Source of the DNA: [Clostridium] asparagiforme DSM 15981
GTDB lineage: Bacteria; Bacillota; Clostridia; Lachnospirales; Lachnospiraceae
DNA: 64,000 nucleotides
Reading direction: 5' to 3'
Assembly (NCBI GenBank): GCA_025149125.1
Contig: CP102272.1
Coordinates: forward strand, 2,604,001-2,668,000
Below are positions 17,021-29,163 of this stretch, one piece after another. The notes below the pieces were generated by a model that saw nothing but the letters and a program-made list of their open reading frames with translations, was not told the DNA's origin and did no database searches. Both the position numbers and the translations under genes were made by a program. Position 1 is the stretch's first letter; each line of letters opens with the position of its first letter.

Positions 17021-17133
17021 CAAGCCTCACAACTTGTGATAGGATAGATAGAAGAAAATCAAGCCGTGGTCCGCAGCGCGGGCAGCCGCCCGGGTCGAAC
17101 CGCGGGAATTTAAAAACCAAAGGGGGTACCATC

Positions 17134-18060
17134 ATGCATGGAGTAACCATTGCGGAAGTGATTGAAAAATTCAAACTTAAGAATATGACGCCGGAGATCG
17201 ACGCTGAGAAGATCGTGCTGACCCATCCGGATGTAAACCGTCCCGCCTTACAGCTGACCGGCTTTTTCGATCATTTCGACCGGGAGCGGGTTCAGATCAT
17301 CGGATACGTGGAGCAGGCATATATTAATACCATGGACCGGGAGCACAAGCGCCGGATGTACGACAAGCTGACCTCCAGCCAGATTCCCTGCCTGGTATTT
17401 TCGCGGGATCAGGAGCCGGATGAGGACCTGCTGGAATATTGCAATTACTACAGCGTTCCCTGTCTGGTGTCCGACAAGACCACTTCCTCCCTGATGGCGG
17501 AGATCATCCGCTGGTTGAACGTCAAGCTGGCCCCCTGCATCAGCATCCACGGCGTGCTCATCGACGTGTTCGGCGAGGGCGTGCTGATCATGGGCGAGAG
17601 CGGCATCGGCAAAAGCGAGGCGGCCCTGGAGCTGATCAAGCGCGGCCACCGTCTGGTCACCGACGACGTGGTGGAGATTCGCAAGGTCAGCGACGACACT
17701 CTGATCGGCTGCGCTCCGGACATCACCAAGCACTTTATCGAGCTGCGGGGCATCGGGATCATTGATGTGAAGACCCTGTTCGGCGTGGAGAGCGTAAAGG
17801 ACACCCAGTCCATCGATATGGTGATCAAGCTGGAGGACTGGAGCAAGGAGAAGGAATACGACCGCCTTGGCTTAGAGGACCAGTATACGGAATTTTTGGG
17901 CAACCAGGTGGTGTGTCACACCATCCCCATTCGTCCGGGACGGAATCTGGCGATTATCGTCGAGTCCGCAGCCGTGAACTACCGTCAGAAAAAGATGGGC
18001 TACAACGCGGCCCAGGAGCTGTACAAGAGAGTACAGGCCAATCTGTCTAAAGTCGATTGA
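17134..18060 (+). CDS. hprK: HPr kinase/phosphorylase
   Basis: Bifunctional enzyme that phosphorylates and dephosphorylates Ser46 of HPr and Crh to drive carbon catabolite control in Firmicutes. The 308 residues match the family. The C-terminal catalytic domain shows the Walker A loop MGESGIGKSEAALELI (about residues 152-167), the next motif RLVTDDVVEI, and the family signature ELRGIGIIDV. I chose ATG 17134, with AGGGGG before it, since the longer frame adds an unrelated basic extension. Its expected substrate, a Crh-like protein with Ser46, is encoded 2 kb downstream in the same block, which supports a shared role. Confidence 0.95.
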   Translation: MHGVTIAEVIEKFKLKNMTPEIDAEKIVLTHPDVNRPALQLTGFFDHFDRERVQIIGYVEQAYINTMDREHKRRMYDKLTSSQIPCLVFSRDQEPDEDLLEYCNYYSVPCLVSDKTTSSLMAEIIRWLNVKLAPCISIHGVLIDVFGEGVLIMGESGIGKSEAALELIKRGHRLVTDDVVEIRKVSDDTLIGCAPDITKHFIELRGIGIIDVKTLFGVESVKDTQSIDMVIKLEDWSKEKEYDRLGLEDQYTEFLGNQVVCHTIPIRPGRNLAIIVESAAVNYRQKKMGYNAAQELYKRVQANLSKVD

Positions 18061-18077
18061 TGGAGTGAATAAAACGG

Positions 18078-18995
18078 ATGGAAGATTTAAAACAGAAACT
18101 TGAGGCCATATTGACCTCAGAGCGGTCCTTCGTGAAGGAGATGGAGCCCATGAGCCGGCATACCACCTTCCGCATCGGGGGACCGGCTGCGCTTTACGCT
18201 GCGCCGGGAAATGAGGGAGAGCTGGCGGCTTTATTGCGGCTGTGCCGGGAGCGGGACGTGCCCGTGCGGATATTGGGCAACGGGAGCAACCTGCTGGTCA
18301 GTGACCGCGGGCTTTCCGGCGTGGTGGTAGCGATGGAGGAAAACTGGAATTACGGCGGGCCGGAGGGGGAGAATTCCCTTCGGGCGGGCGCGGGTCTGCT
18401 GCTCTCAAAGGCGGCCAGCCTGGCCCTGACGCATTCCCTGACCGGCCTGGAGTTTGCCGCGGGAATTCCCGGAACCGTGGGCGGCGCTGTGATGATGAAT
18501 GCGGGCGCTTACGGTTCGGAGATGAAGAATGTGGTCGCCTCCGTCCGGGTGATGGACCGGGAGGGAGAAATCCATGTCCTGGACAGGGAACAGATGGAAT
18601 TCGGCTACCGGACCAGCTGCGTGGCCCGTTTGGACTACGTGGTGCTGGAAGCGGTGATGGCCTTAGAGCCGGGGGACGGGGAACAGATACGCGCCCGGAT
18701 GGACGATCTGGCGGCCAGGCGCCGGGAAAAGCAGCCCCTGGAATATCCCAGTGCGGGCAGCACGTTCAAGCGCCCGGCCGGATACTTTGCCGGGAAGCTG
18801 ATTCAGGACAGCGGCCTGCGGGGCGTCAGCCGGGGCGGGGCCCAGGTGTCGGAAAAGCACTGCGGTTTTGTGATCAACCGCGGCGGCGCCACCGCGGCCG
18901 ACGTGCTGGAGCTGTGCGGCCATGTGCAGGCCACGGTGAAGGAGAACTTCGGCGTGGACCTGGAGATGGAGGTGCGACGCTGGGGCGAGTTCTGA
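18078..18995 (+). CDS. murB: UDP-N-acetylmuramate dehydrogenase
   Basis: MurB reduces UDP-GlcNAc-enolpyruvate to UDP-MurNAc with NADPH and FAD, a committed step of peptidoglycan synthesis in the cytoplasm. The 305-residue length is of the type II, Gram-positive form. FAD-binding motifs are seen in ILGNGSNLLVSDRGLSG and in AAGIPGTVGGAVMMNAGAYG. The catalytic region includes FGYRTS, and the proton-donor Ser lies in PSAGSTFKRP. It begins 17 bases after hprK and ends 31 bases before whiA. In many relatives rapZ and glmR lie between murB and whiA; they are absent here. Confidence 0.95.
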   Translation: MEDLKQKLEAILTSERSFVKEMEPMSRHTTFRIGGPAALYAAPGNEGELAALLRLCRERDVPVRILGNGSNLLVSDRGLSGVVVAMEENWNYGGPEGENSLRAGAGLLLSKAASLALTHSLTGLEFAAGIPGTVGGAVMMNAGAYGSEMKNVVASVRVMDREGEIHVLDREQMEFGYRTSCVARLDYVVLEAVMALEPGDGEQIRARMDDLAARRREKQPLEYPSAGSTFKRPAGYFAGKLIQDSGLRGVSRGGAQVSEKHCGFVINRGGATAADVLELCGHVQATVKENFGVDLEMEVRRWGEF

Positions 18996-19026
18996 GCGCT
19001 TTGCACAGATAAAAAGAGGTGAAGAA

Positions 19027-19986
19027 ATGTCGTTTTCCTCAAAAGTAAAGGATGAGCTGTCGCGCCAGGTGAACCCGGCGCGGCACTGCCAGATCGCGGA
19101 GATCGCCGCGATCTTAAGTCTCTGCGGAAAAATAAAAATCTCGGATCAAGACCATTTTTCCATTGAAATTCACACAGAAAATGTGGCAGTTGCAAGAAAG
19201 TACTTTACATTATTAAAAAAAACATTTAATATAGGTACTGATGTTTCCATTCGCAGAGGTGCATATCTGAAGCGGAACAGAACATATATTGTAGCAGTCC
19301 GGGAACATGAGGATGCCATCCGGGTGCTCCAGGCCGCCAAGCTTCTCAACGAGTACGGTGAGGTTTCGGAGAATCTGTCGGTGGTGCGCAACGTAGTGGT
19401 GCAGAATACCTGCTGCCGCCGGGCGTTTATCCGCGGCGCATTTCTGGCTTCCGGTTCGATCAGTGATCCGGAAAAGTTTTACCATTTCGAGATTGTATGC
19501 GCGACACAACCCAAGGCAGAGCAGCTTCGGGAGCTGATTGCCACCTTTGATATCGAGGCGAAGATCGTCCGGCGTAAGAAGTATTACGTGGTCTATATCA
19601 AGGAGGGCAGCCAGATCGTGGACATCCTGAATGTGATGGAGGCGCCGGTGGCTTTGATGGAGCTGGAGAACATCCGGATTGTCAAGGAGATGCGCAACAG
19701 TGTGAACCGCCAGGTGAATTGTGAGACTGCCAATATCAACAAGACCGTGTCCGCTGCGGTGAAGCAGATGGACGACATCCGCTATATCCAGGCGGTGATT
19801 GGTCTGGACGGGCTTCCTGACAATCTGCGGGAGATGGCCCTGGTCCGGCTGGAACGGCCGGACGCGACGCTGAAGGAACTGGGAGAGGCGCTGAATCCGC
19901 CGGTTGGCAAATCCGGTGTGAATCACCGGCTCAGAAAGCTGGGAATTCTGGCGGACGATCTGAGAGAGCGTTCCGTGAAACAGTAG
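19027..19986 (+). CDS. whiA: DNA-binding protein WhiA
   Basis: WhiA is a conserved Gram-positive DNA-binding protein linked to cell division and chromosome segregation. The 319 residues show the N-terminal WhiA segment (SFSSKVKDELSR), the degenerate LAGLIDADG-type middle with CCRRAFIRGAFLASGSISDP (about residues 124-143), and the C-terminal helix-turn-helix LREMALVRLERPDATLKELG followed by GKSGVNHRLRKL. GAGGTG precedes the ATG. It is placed between murB and a Crh-like gene, as whiA-crh in Bacillus. The homing-endonuclease fold is catalytically inactive in this family. Confidence 0.94.
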   Translation: MSFSSKVKDELSRQVNPARHCQIAEIAAILSLCGKIKISDQDHFSIEIHTENVAVARKYFTLLKKTFNIGTDVSIRRGAYLKRNRTYIVAVREHEDAIRVLQAAKLLNEYGEVSENLSVVRNVVVQNTCCRRAFIRGAFLASGSISDPEKFYHFEIVCATQPKAEQLRELIATFDIEAKIVRRKKYYVVYIKEGSQIVDILNVMEAPVALMELENIRIVKEMRNSVNRQVNCETANINKTVSAAVKQMDDIRYIQAVIGLDGLPDNLREMALVRLERPDATLKELGEALNPPVGKSGVNHRLRKLGILADDLRERSVKQ

Positions 19987-20066
19987 GAACGGGTACATTC
20001 AGTAAAGGCATCAGAATGGGGGGCGTGTAGTGCCCCGGCCCATTCACAGCAATGAGGAGGATAATT

Positions 20067-20321
20067 ATGTTAAAGAAAGTGATCACAATCGAGGGACAGA
20101 ATAGTTCAGAGGCGAAGCCGGTTGCCATGCTTGTACAGGTTGCAAGCCAGTATGAGAGCACCATCTATCTGGAGACGGGTTCCAAGCGCGTGAATGCCAA
20201 GAGCATTATGGGCATGATGACCCTGGCACTGATGGAAGGCATGGATATCATGGTGGAAGCGGACGGCAACGACGAGACGGCCGCTGTATCTGAAATTGAA
20301 AAGTATCTGAATAACCAGTAG
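20067..20321 (+). CDS. Crh-like HPr paralogue (Glu15, Ser46)
   Basis: An 84-residue HPr-fold protein. The active-site His15 of true HPr is replaced by Glu (SSEAKPVAMLVQVASQYE, where HPr has G-I-H-A-R-P), so it cannot take part in sugar phosphotransfer. Ser46 is kept exactly in place within NAKSIMGMMTLAL, the site used by HPr kinase. This is the design of Bacillus Crh (which has Gln15), and like crh it lies directly after whiA. hprK lies in the same block. The likely role is as a regulatory partner of CcpA or of other targets when phosphorylated on Ser46. ATG 20067 follows GAGGAG; the start at 20052 is less likely. Confidence 0.85.
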   Translation: MLKKVITIEGQNSSEAKPVAMLVQVASQYESTIYLETGSKRVNAKSIMGMMTLALMEGMDIMVEADGNDETAAVSEIEKYLNNQ

Positions 20322-20336
20322 ATCTCATAGATGTTA

Positions 20337-20371
20337 AAAGGCCGTGCCGCTTGGCAGGGCCTTTATTTTTT
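20337..20371 (+). terminator. terminator between the Crh-like gene and dnaE
   Basis: AAAGGCC-GTGCC pairs with GGCA-GGGCCTTT around GCTT, followed by ATTTTTT. Confidence 0.85.
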
Positions 20372-20422
20372 GTCCGTTTTATGATAGACTTGTTTTCATA
20401 AGTTACTAAGGAGAGAAGACCA

Positions 20423-23908
<3,486 letters not shown>

Positions 23909-24000
23909 AATAGCGTTGAGCATTTAATGAGAAAAAAGATTCATGTCAAGAAGGCATTGGGAGCGCTTGTCGCTCATAGAATCAAAGGAGGTAAATTGCT

Positions 24001-24975
24001 ATGGCAAAGGCAGTAAAGACCATCGGTATACTCACAAGCGGCGGGGATGCGCCGGGAATGAACGCGGCCATCCGCTCGGTGGTGAGAGTGGCGATCAGCA
24101 AGGGTCTTAAGGTAAAGGGAATTATGAGAGGCTATGCGGGCCTGCTGGAAGAGGAAATCGTGGATATGGACAGCACCAGCGTTTCCGATATCATCAACCG
24201 CGGCGGCACCATTCTCTATACCGCCAGATGCAAGGAATTTACCACGGCGGAAGGCCAGCAGAAGGGCGCGGAGATCTGCCGCAAGCACGGCATCGACGGC
24301 ATGGTTGTGATCGGCGGTGACGGTTCCTTCCGCGGCGCGGGCAAGCTCTCGGCTCTGGGGATCAACACCATCGGGCTGCCGGGCACCATCGACCTGGACA
24401 TCGCCTGTACGGATTACACCATCGGCTTTGACACCGCGGTGAACACGGCCATGGAAGCCATCGACAAGATCCGCGACACCTCCACCTCCCACGAGCGGTG
24501 CAGCATCGTGGAGGTTATGGGCCGCAACGCCGGTTACATCGCCATGTGGTGCGGCATCGCCAACGGCGCGGAGGACATTCTGCTGCCGGAGCGCTACGAC
24601 GGCGACGAGCAGGCGCTGATCAACCGGATCATTGAGAACCGCAAGCGCGGCAAGAAGCACAACATCATCGTGAACGCCGAGGGCATCGGCCACTCCAGTT
24701 CCATGGCCAAGCGCATCGAGGCGGCCACGGGCATCGAGACCAGGGCCACGATCCTGGGCCACATGCAGCGGGGCGGCACTCCCACCTGCAAGGATCGCGT
24801 GTACGCCTCCATTATGGGAGCGCGGGCGGCGATTCTTCTCAGCGAGGGCAAGAGCAACCGTCTGGTTGCCTACAGGAACGGAGAGTTCGTGGATTACGAC
24901 ATCCAGGAGGCATTAAACATGACCAAGGATATCCCTGCGGAACAGTACGAGGTTGCAAAGCTGCTGGTGCGCTAA
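24001..24975 (+). CDS. pfkA: ATP-dependent 6-phosphofructokinase
   Basis: PFK phosphorylates fructose 6-phosphate to the 1,6-bisphosphate, the control point of glycolysis. The 324 residues are of normal bacterial length. The ATP site is shown by ILTSGGDAPGMNAAIRSVV at the start and GGDGS at 105-109, where Gly after GGD favours ATP over pyrophosphate. The catalytic loop reads PGTIDLD (residues 127-133), keeping both aspartates; Leu stands where the E. coli enzyme has Asn. MGRNAGYIA and LGHMQRGGTPTCKDR complete the sugar site. AAAGGAGG precedes the ATG. The dnaE-pfkA pairing is common in Firmicutes. A terminator follows. Confidence 0.96.
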   Translation: MAKAVKTIGILTSGGDAPGMNAAIRSVVRVAISKGLKVKGIMRGYAGLLEEEIVDMDSTSVSDIINRGGTILYTARCKEFTTAEGQQKGAEICRKHGIDGMVVIGGDGSFRGAGKLSALGINTIGLPGTIDLDIACTDYTIGFDTAVNTAMEAIDKIRDTSTSHERCSIVEVMGRNAGYIAMWCGIANGAEDILLPERYDGDEQALINRIIENRKRGKKHNIIVNAEGIGHSSSMAKRIEAATGIETRATILGHMQRGGTPTCKDRVYASIMGARAAILLSEGKSNRLVAYRNGEFVDYDIQEALNMTKDIPAEQYEVAKLLVR

Positions 24976-25002
24976 GCCTGCCGGCATATAATCGAACACC
25001 AT

Positions 25003-25032
25003 AAAGTCCGCCGCCGCTGGCCGCGGACTTTT
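25003..25032 (+). terminator. terminator after pfkA
   Basis: AAAGTCCGC (25003-25011) pairs with GCGGACTTT (25023-25031), ending in TTTT. Confidence 0.8.
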
Positions 25033-25054
25033 CAAACTTGAAGGCGGTTTATAT

Positions 25055-25408
25055 ATGGAAGAAAACACAGTGCTCTGCGGGGCCAATTCCTACGAGCAGA
25101 AATACTATTTTAACCAGGATTTCGACTCCCTTCCGGAGTCGGTAAAGCGGGAACTGCAGGTCATGTGCGTGCTCTACACCGAGGACGTGGGCGGAATCCT
25201 GACCCTGGAGTTTGAGCCGGACGGGAACCTGGAGTTCAAGGTCACGGCGCCCGAGGAGGACTACCTCTTCGACGAGATCGGAAGCGTGCTCAAGATCAAG
25301 CAGTACCAGGAGGAGAAGCGGGAGCTGCTGGAATCCCTGGAGCTGTACTACCGTGCGTTTTTCCTGGGCGAAGACCTGGACTTCACCGCAAAGGAGCAGG
25401 AGGCATGA
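25055..25408 (+). CDS. small acidic conserved protein (DUF6145-like)
   Basis: A 117-residue acidic cytoplasmic protein that resembles the DUF6145 family of Lachnospiraceae; that assignment is from memory of the sequence type and is tentative. It begins with VLCGANSYEQKYYFN, followed by LQVMCVLYTEDVGGILTLEF, and ends with a helix rich in Glu and Lys. There is no signal peptide or membrane segment. The stop overlaps the start of dusB by 4 bases (ATGA), so the two are translationally coupled. Function is unknown; linkage to dusB suggests a tie to RNA modification or translation only by position. Confidence 0.65.
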   Translation: MEENTVLCGANSYEQKYYFNQDFDSLPESVKRELQVMCVLYTEDVGGILTLEFEPDGNLEFKVTAPEEDYLFDEIGSVLKIKQYQEEKRELLESLELYYRAFFLGEDLDFTAKEQEA

Positions 25409-26364
25409 AGCTTAAGATCGGAACTGTGACGCTGGACAACAACGTCATCCTGGCGCCGATGGCAGGGGTAACCGACCTGCCATTTCGTTTGCTCTGCCGG
25501 GAGCAGGGCTGCGGCATGGTGGTGACGGAGATGGTCAGCGCTAAGGCCATTTTATATAAGAACAAAAATACCAAAGAGCTGCTGACCGTGCGGTCTGAGG
25601 AACGGCCCGCCGCAGTGCAGCTGTTCGGCTCGGACCCGGAAATCATGGCGGAGATCGCGGCTCAGATCGAGGACGGCCCTTACGACGTGATCGACGTGAA
25701 CATGGGCTGCCCGGTGCCCAAGATTGTGAACAACGGGGAGGGCTCGGCGCTGATGAAGGACCCCAAACGGGCAGAGGCGGTGCTCTCCGCCATGGTGCGG
25801 GCGGTGAAAAAGCCGGTGACGGTGAAATTCCGCAAGGGCTTTAACGACGAGAGCGTAAACGCGGTGGAGTTCGCCAAAATGGCGGAGAGCTGCGGCGTGG
25901 CCGCGGTGGCCGTGCACGGGCGGACCAGAGAGCAGTATTACTCCGGAACGGCGGACTGGGACATCATCCGCCGGGTGAAGGAGGCGGTGAAGATCCCGGT
26001 GATCGGAAACGGCGACGTGTTTACGCCGGAGGATGCCGGGCGGCTTCTGGAGCAAACCGGCTGCGACGGCATCATGGTGGCCCGGGGAGCCAAGGGCAAT
26101 CCCTGGATATTTCATCGGATTAACCATTATCTGGAAACCGGGGAATCGCTTCCCGGTCCCTCGGTCCAGGAGATCCGGGAGATGATTCTGCGCCACAGCC
26201 GTATGCTGGCGGACTACAAGGGCGAGCGGGTGGCCATGAGGGAGATGCGCAGCCATATGGCCTGGTATACCTCCGGTCTTGCCCACTCAGCGTCCATACG
26301 GCGGGAGATCAACGGCGTGGAGACCATGGAGGGGCTGATTGACCTGCTGGACCGGCGTTTTTGA
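25405..26364 (+). CDS. dusB: tRNA-dihydrouridine synthase (DusB type)
   Basis: Flavoenzyme that reduces uridines in the D-loop of tRNA. The 319 residues form an FMN-binding TIM barrel with a C-terminal helical tRNA-binding domain. Motifs: LAPMAGVTDLPFRLLCREQG at the start, FGSDPEIMAEIA, the catalytic cysteine in DVNMGCPVPKIV (about residues 94-105), KPVTVKFRKGF, VHGRTREQYYSG, and the FMN phosphate loop PVIGNGDVFTPEDA. The catalytic Cys and the R-x-R/Q-Y-G-like loop agree with DusB. It overlaps the preceding small gene by 4 bases. Confidence 0.92.
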   Translation: MKLKIGTVTLDNNVILAPMAGVTDLPFRLLCREQGCGMVVTEMVSAKAILYKNKNTKELLTVRSEERPAAVQLFGSDPEIMAEIAAQIEDGPYDVIDVNMGCPVPKIVNNGEGSALMKDPKRAEAVLSAMVRAVKKPVTVKFRKGFNDESVNAVEFAKMAESCGVAAVAVHGRTREQYYSGTADWDIIRRVKEAVKIPVIGNGDVFTPEDAGRLLEQTGCDGIMVARGAKGNPWIFHRINHYLETGESLPGPSVQEIREMILRHSRMLADYKGERVAMREMRSHMAWYTSGLAHSASIRREINGVETMEGLIDLLDRRF

Positions 26365-26388
26365 ACGGTTTTGACCTGAGAAAACGGC

Positions 26389-26417
26389 TTGACAATGCGG
26401 TTTTTTTCTTATATAAT
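26389..26417 (+). promoter_or_regulatory. consensus sigma-A promoter of greA
   Basis: TTGACA (26389-26394) and TATAAT (26412-26417) are both perfect and are separated by 17 bases. The start of greA lies about 115 bases downstream, leaving a leader with no clear hairpin. Confidence 0.9.
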
Positions 26418-26534
26418 ACACTGAATGTACGAACATGAAAATGATCCGGAGGTTGAGAAATTTCTGGATAAGGCGCGCGGAGCATGCCGTTCTGCGGCCG
26501 GAATAAAAAGGAAGAAGGAAGGAAATAAGGGATT

Positions 26535-27017
26535 ATGGCGGATAAGAAACATATTTTGACATATGCAGGTTTGAAGCAGTACGAGGACGAGTTACAGAAC
26601 TTAAAGGTGGTAAAGCGCAAAGAGGTTGCGCAGAAGATTAAAGAGGCCAGAGAACAGGGCGACTTATCCGAGAACGCCGAGTACGACGCAGCCAAGGATG
26701 AGCAGCGCGATATCGAGCTGCGCATCGAGGAGCTGGAGAAGCTCCTTAAGAACGCCGAGGTGGTGGTCGAGGACGAGATCGACACCGATAAGATCAACAT
26801 CGGCTGCAAGGTGAAGCTTCTGGACGTGGAGTTTGACGAGGAGATGGAGTATTTCATCGTAGGTTCCACCGAGGCCAACAGCCTTCAGAACAAGATCAGC
26901 AACGAGTCCCCCGTGGGCCACGCGCTGCTGGGCAAGGGCGTGGGCGAGACCGTGGATGTGGAGACTCAGGCGGGTACCATCCAGTACAAGGTGTTGAACA
27001 TTCAGAGAGTATCTTAA
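26535..27017 (+). CDS. greA: transcription elongation factor GreA
   Basis: GreA rescues backtracked RNA polymerase by stimulating transcript cleavage. The 160 residues show an N-terminal coiled coil (about 8-78) with the acidic tip DLSENAEYDAAKDEQ, where Asp and Glu coordinate the catalytic metal, and the C-terminal FKBP-like domain ending SPVGHALLGKGVGETVDVET. The gene sits behind a perfect consensus promoter and 67 bases before lysS, a common greA-lysS arrangement in Firmicutes. Confidence 0.96.
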   Translation: MADKKHILTYAGLKQYEDELQNLKVVKRKEVAQKIKEAREQGDLSENAEYDAAKDEQRDIELRIEELEKLLKNAEVVVEDEIDTDKINIGCKVKLLDVEFDEEMEYFIVGSTEANSLQNKISNESPVGHALLGKGVGETVDVETQAGTIQYKVLNIQRVS

Positions 27018-27084
27018 GCGGCAGCGGTTCACAGGGTGAACCGTACCGCCTCATCTTTTATATTATCACAAAGGAGTGTAAAAA

Positions 27085-29028
27085 GTGGCAGAGCAGCAGA
27101 GGCAGGTTGAAGATTTAAATCACGTTTTAAAGGTCCGCCGGGAGAAGCTGGCGGAGCTTCAGGCAGCGGGCCGGGACCCGTTTGAGATCACGAAGTACGA
27201 CGTTACCGCACACAGCACGGACGTCAAGGAGCATTATGAGGAGTGGGAGGGGAAGGAAGTGTCCGTCGCCGGCCGCATGATGTTCAAACGTGTGATGGGA
27301 AAGGCTTCTTTCTGCAACGTTCAGGATTTGAAGGGCAGCATCCAGATTTACGTGGCCCGGGACAACATCGGCGAGGAGGAGTACAAGGGCTTCAAGAAGA
27401 TGGACATCGGCGATATCATCGGCGTGAAGGGCACCGTGTTCACCACCAAGGCCGGCGAGATCTCCATCCACGCCACGGAGCTGACCCTGCTCTCCAAGAG
27501 CCTGCAGGTGCTTCCTGAGAAGTTCCACGGCCTGACGGATACGGATATGCGCTATCGCCAGCGCTATGTGGACCTGATCATGAACGCCGAGGTGAAGGAC
27601 ACCTTTGTGAAGCGCTCCAAAATTATCGCGGCCATCCGCAAGTATCTGAGCAGCCAGAATTTTATGGAGGTGGAGACCCCCATGCTGGTGTCCAACGCCG
27701 GCGGAGCTGCGGCCAGACCCTTTGAGACCCATTTTAACGCCCTGGACGAGGATCTGAAGCTTCGCATCTCCCTGGAGCTGTACTTAAAGCGCCTGATCGT
27801 GGGCGGACTGGAGCGCGTGTACGAGATCGGCCGCGTGTTCCGCAACGAGGGCCTGGACACCCGCCACAACCCGGAGTTTACCCTGATGGAGCTGTACCAG
27901 GCTTACACGGATTACAACGGCATGATGGAGCTGACCGAAAACCTGTACCGCTATGTGGCCCAGGAGGTACTGGGCACCACCACCATCACCTACAAGGGTG
28001 TGGAGATGGATCTGTCCAAGCCCTTTGAGCGCATCACCATGGTGGATGCGGTGAAGAAGTACGCGGGCGTGGACTTCGACCAGATTAAGACCCTGGAGGA
28101 GGCCAGAGCCGTCGCCAAGGAGAAGGGCGTGGAGTTCGAGCCGCGCCACAAGAAGGGCGATATCTTAAGCCTGTTCTTCGAGGAGTTCGCCGAGGAGCAC
28201 TTGATCCAGCCCACCTTTGTGCTGGACCACCCGGTGGAGATTTCCCCGCTGACCAAGAAAAAGCCGGGCAACCCCGACTTTGTAGAGCGCTTTGAGTTCT
28301 TTATGAACGGCTGGGAGATGGCCAACGCCTACTCCGAGATCAACGATCCCATCGACCAGAGGGAGCGTTTCAGGGCTCAGGAGGAGCTGCTGGCCCAGGG
28401 CGACGAGGAGGCCAACCACACGGATGAGGACTTCTTAAACGCGCTGGAGATCGGTATGCCGCCCACGGGAGGCATCGGTTATGGCATCGACCGCATGGTG
28501 ATGCTGCTGACCGACTCCGCAGCCATCCGCGACGTGCTGCTGTTCCCCACAATGAAGCCACTGGAGCAAAAACGGGATGAAAGCAAGGCTGGAAATGCAG
28601 CTGTAAACGTATCTGCGGAGGCTGCAAGCGTGTCCGCGCCGAGCGTACAGATTGATCTTACCAAGGTGAAAATCGAGCCTTTGTTTGCAGATGAAGTAGA
28701 CTTTGAAACATTCAGCAAATCTGATTTCAGAGTGGTCAAGATCGAAGCTTGCGAGGCTGTACCGAAGTCCAAGAAGCTCCTGAAGTTCACATTGAATGAC
28801 GGAACAGACCGGAAACGCACGATTTTAAGCGGTATTCATGAATATTACGAGCCGGAAGAACTGGTTGGTAAGACCTGTGTGGCAATCACAAACCTGCCGT
28901 CGAGGAAGATGATGGGGATTGATTCCGAGGGTATGCTGATTTCCGCAGTGTACGAGTATGACGGACGGGAAGGCTTAAATCTTCTGATGCTGGATGACAA
29001 TATCCCGGCGGGAGCGAAGCTGTACTAA
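27085..29028 (+). CDS. lysS: lysyl-tRNA synthetase (class II) with C-terminal tRNA-binding domain
   Basis: Charges tRNA-Lys. Residues 1-496 form a standard class II LysRS: N-terminal OB-fold anticodon domain (about 55-150), motif 2 [20 protein letters not shown] and motif 3 [15 protein letters not shown] linker rich in Ala, Ser and Val (about 497-539) leads to an extra domain, about 540-647. Its pattern, [42 protein letters not shown] and [13 protein letters not shown], is that of the Trbp111/EMAPII OB-fold seen at the end of MetRS. Base composition drops from about 28560, the start of the linker. The start is GTG after AAAGGAG. The stop lies next to the integrase end of a mobile element, so the 3' end may have been replaced at integration. 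Confidence 0.94.
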   Translation: MAEQQRQVEDLNHVLKVRREKLAELQAAGRDPFEITKYDVTAHSTDVKEHYEEWEGKEVSVAGRMMFKRVMGKASFCNVQDLKGSIQIYVARDNIGEEEYKGFKKMDIGDIIGVKGTVFTTKAGEISIHATELTLLSKSLQVLPEKFHGLTDTDMRYRQRYVDLIMNAEVKDTFVKRSKIIAAIRKYLSSQNFMEVETPMLVSNAGGAAARPFETHFNALDEDLKLRISLELYLKRLIVGGLERVYEIGRVFRNEGLDTRHNPEFTLMELYQAYTDYNGMMELTENLYRYVAQEVLGTTTITYKGVEMDLSKPFERITMVDAVKKYAGVDFDQIKTLEEARAVAKEKGVEFEPRHKKGDILSLFFEEFAEEHLIQPTFVLDHPVEISPLTKKKPGNPDFVERFEFFMNGWEMANAYSEINDPIDQRERFRAQEELLAQGDEEANHTDEDFLNALEIGMPPTGGIGYGIDRMVMLLTDSAAIRDVLLFPTMKPLEQKRDESKAGNAAVNVSAEAASVSAPSVQIDLTKVKIEPLFADEVDFETFSKSDFRVVKIEACEAVPKSKKLLKFTLNDGTDRKRTILSGIHEYYEPEELVGKTCVAITNLPSRKMMGIDSEGMLISAVYEYDGREGLNLLMLDDNIPAGAKLY

Positions 29029-29060
29029 AGAGGTCGTTTAACACTGAAATTCGTGTTACT

Positions 29061-29105
29061 ACAACTTTTTTACAACTTTTGCTTGAAACCAGACGACACC
29101 AGACG
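29061..29105. repeat. tandem short direct repeats at the element end, candidate integrase arm sites
   Basis: ACAACTTTT occurs at 29061-29069 and 29072-29080, and CCAGACG at 29089-29095 and 29099-29105. They lie between the lysS stop and the integrase, where the arm-type binding sites of tyrosine integrases are found. An imperfect palindrome AACAC-TGAAATTC-GTGTT (about 29040-29057) lies next to lysS and could be the crossover core. Confidence 0.45.
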
Positions 29106-29114
29106 GGCCAAAAT

Positions 29115-29153
29115 AAAGGGCAAATCCGCGTTTGAAATGCGGATTTGCCCTTT
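29115..29153. terminator. bidirectional terminator between lysS and the integrase gene
   Basis: AAAGGGCAAATCCGC (29115-29129) pairs perfectly over 15 bases with GCGGATTTGCCCTTT (29139-29153), with T-runs on both strands. It would end both lysS and the convergent integrase transcript. Confidence 0.93.
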
Positions 29154-29163
29154 TTTGTAATTT

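Noticed and set aside
24376..24400. TIDLD instead of TIDND in phosphofructokinase as a sign of lost activity
   Set aside because: Both catalytic aspartates are kept and I recall this form from other clostridial enzymes, so it is not a defect.
29041..29110. short tandem repeats considered as a CRISPR-like array
   Set aside because: Only two copies of 7-9 bases each with spacers of a few bases; no cas genes anywhere in the window.
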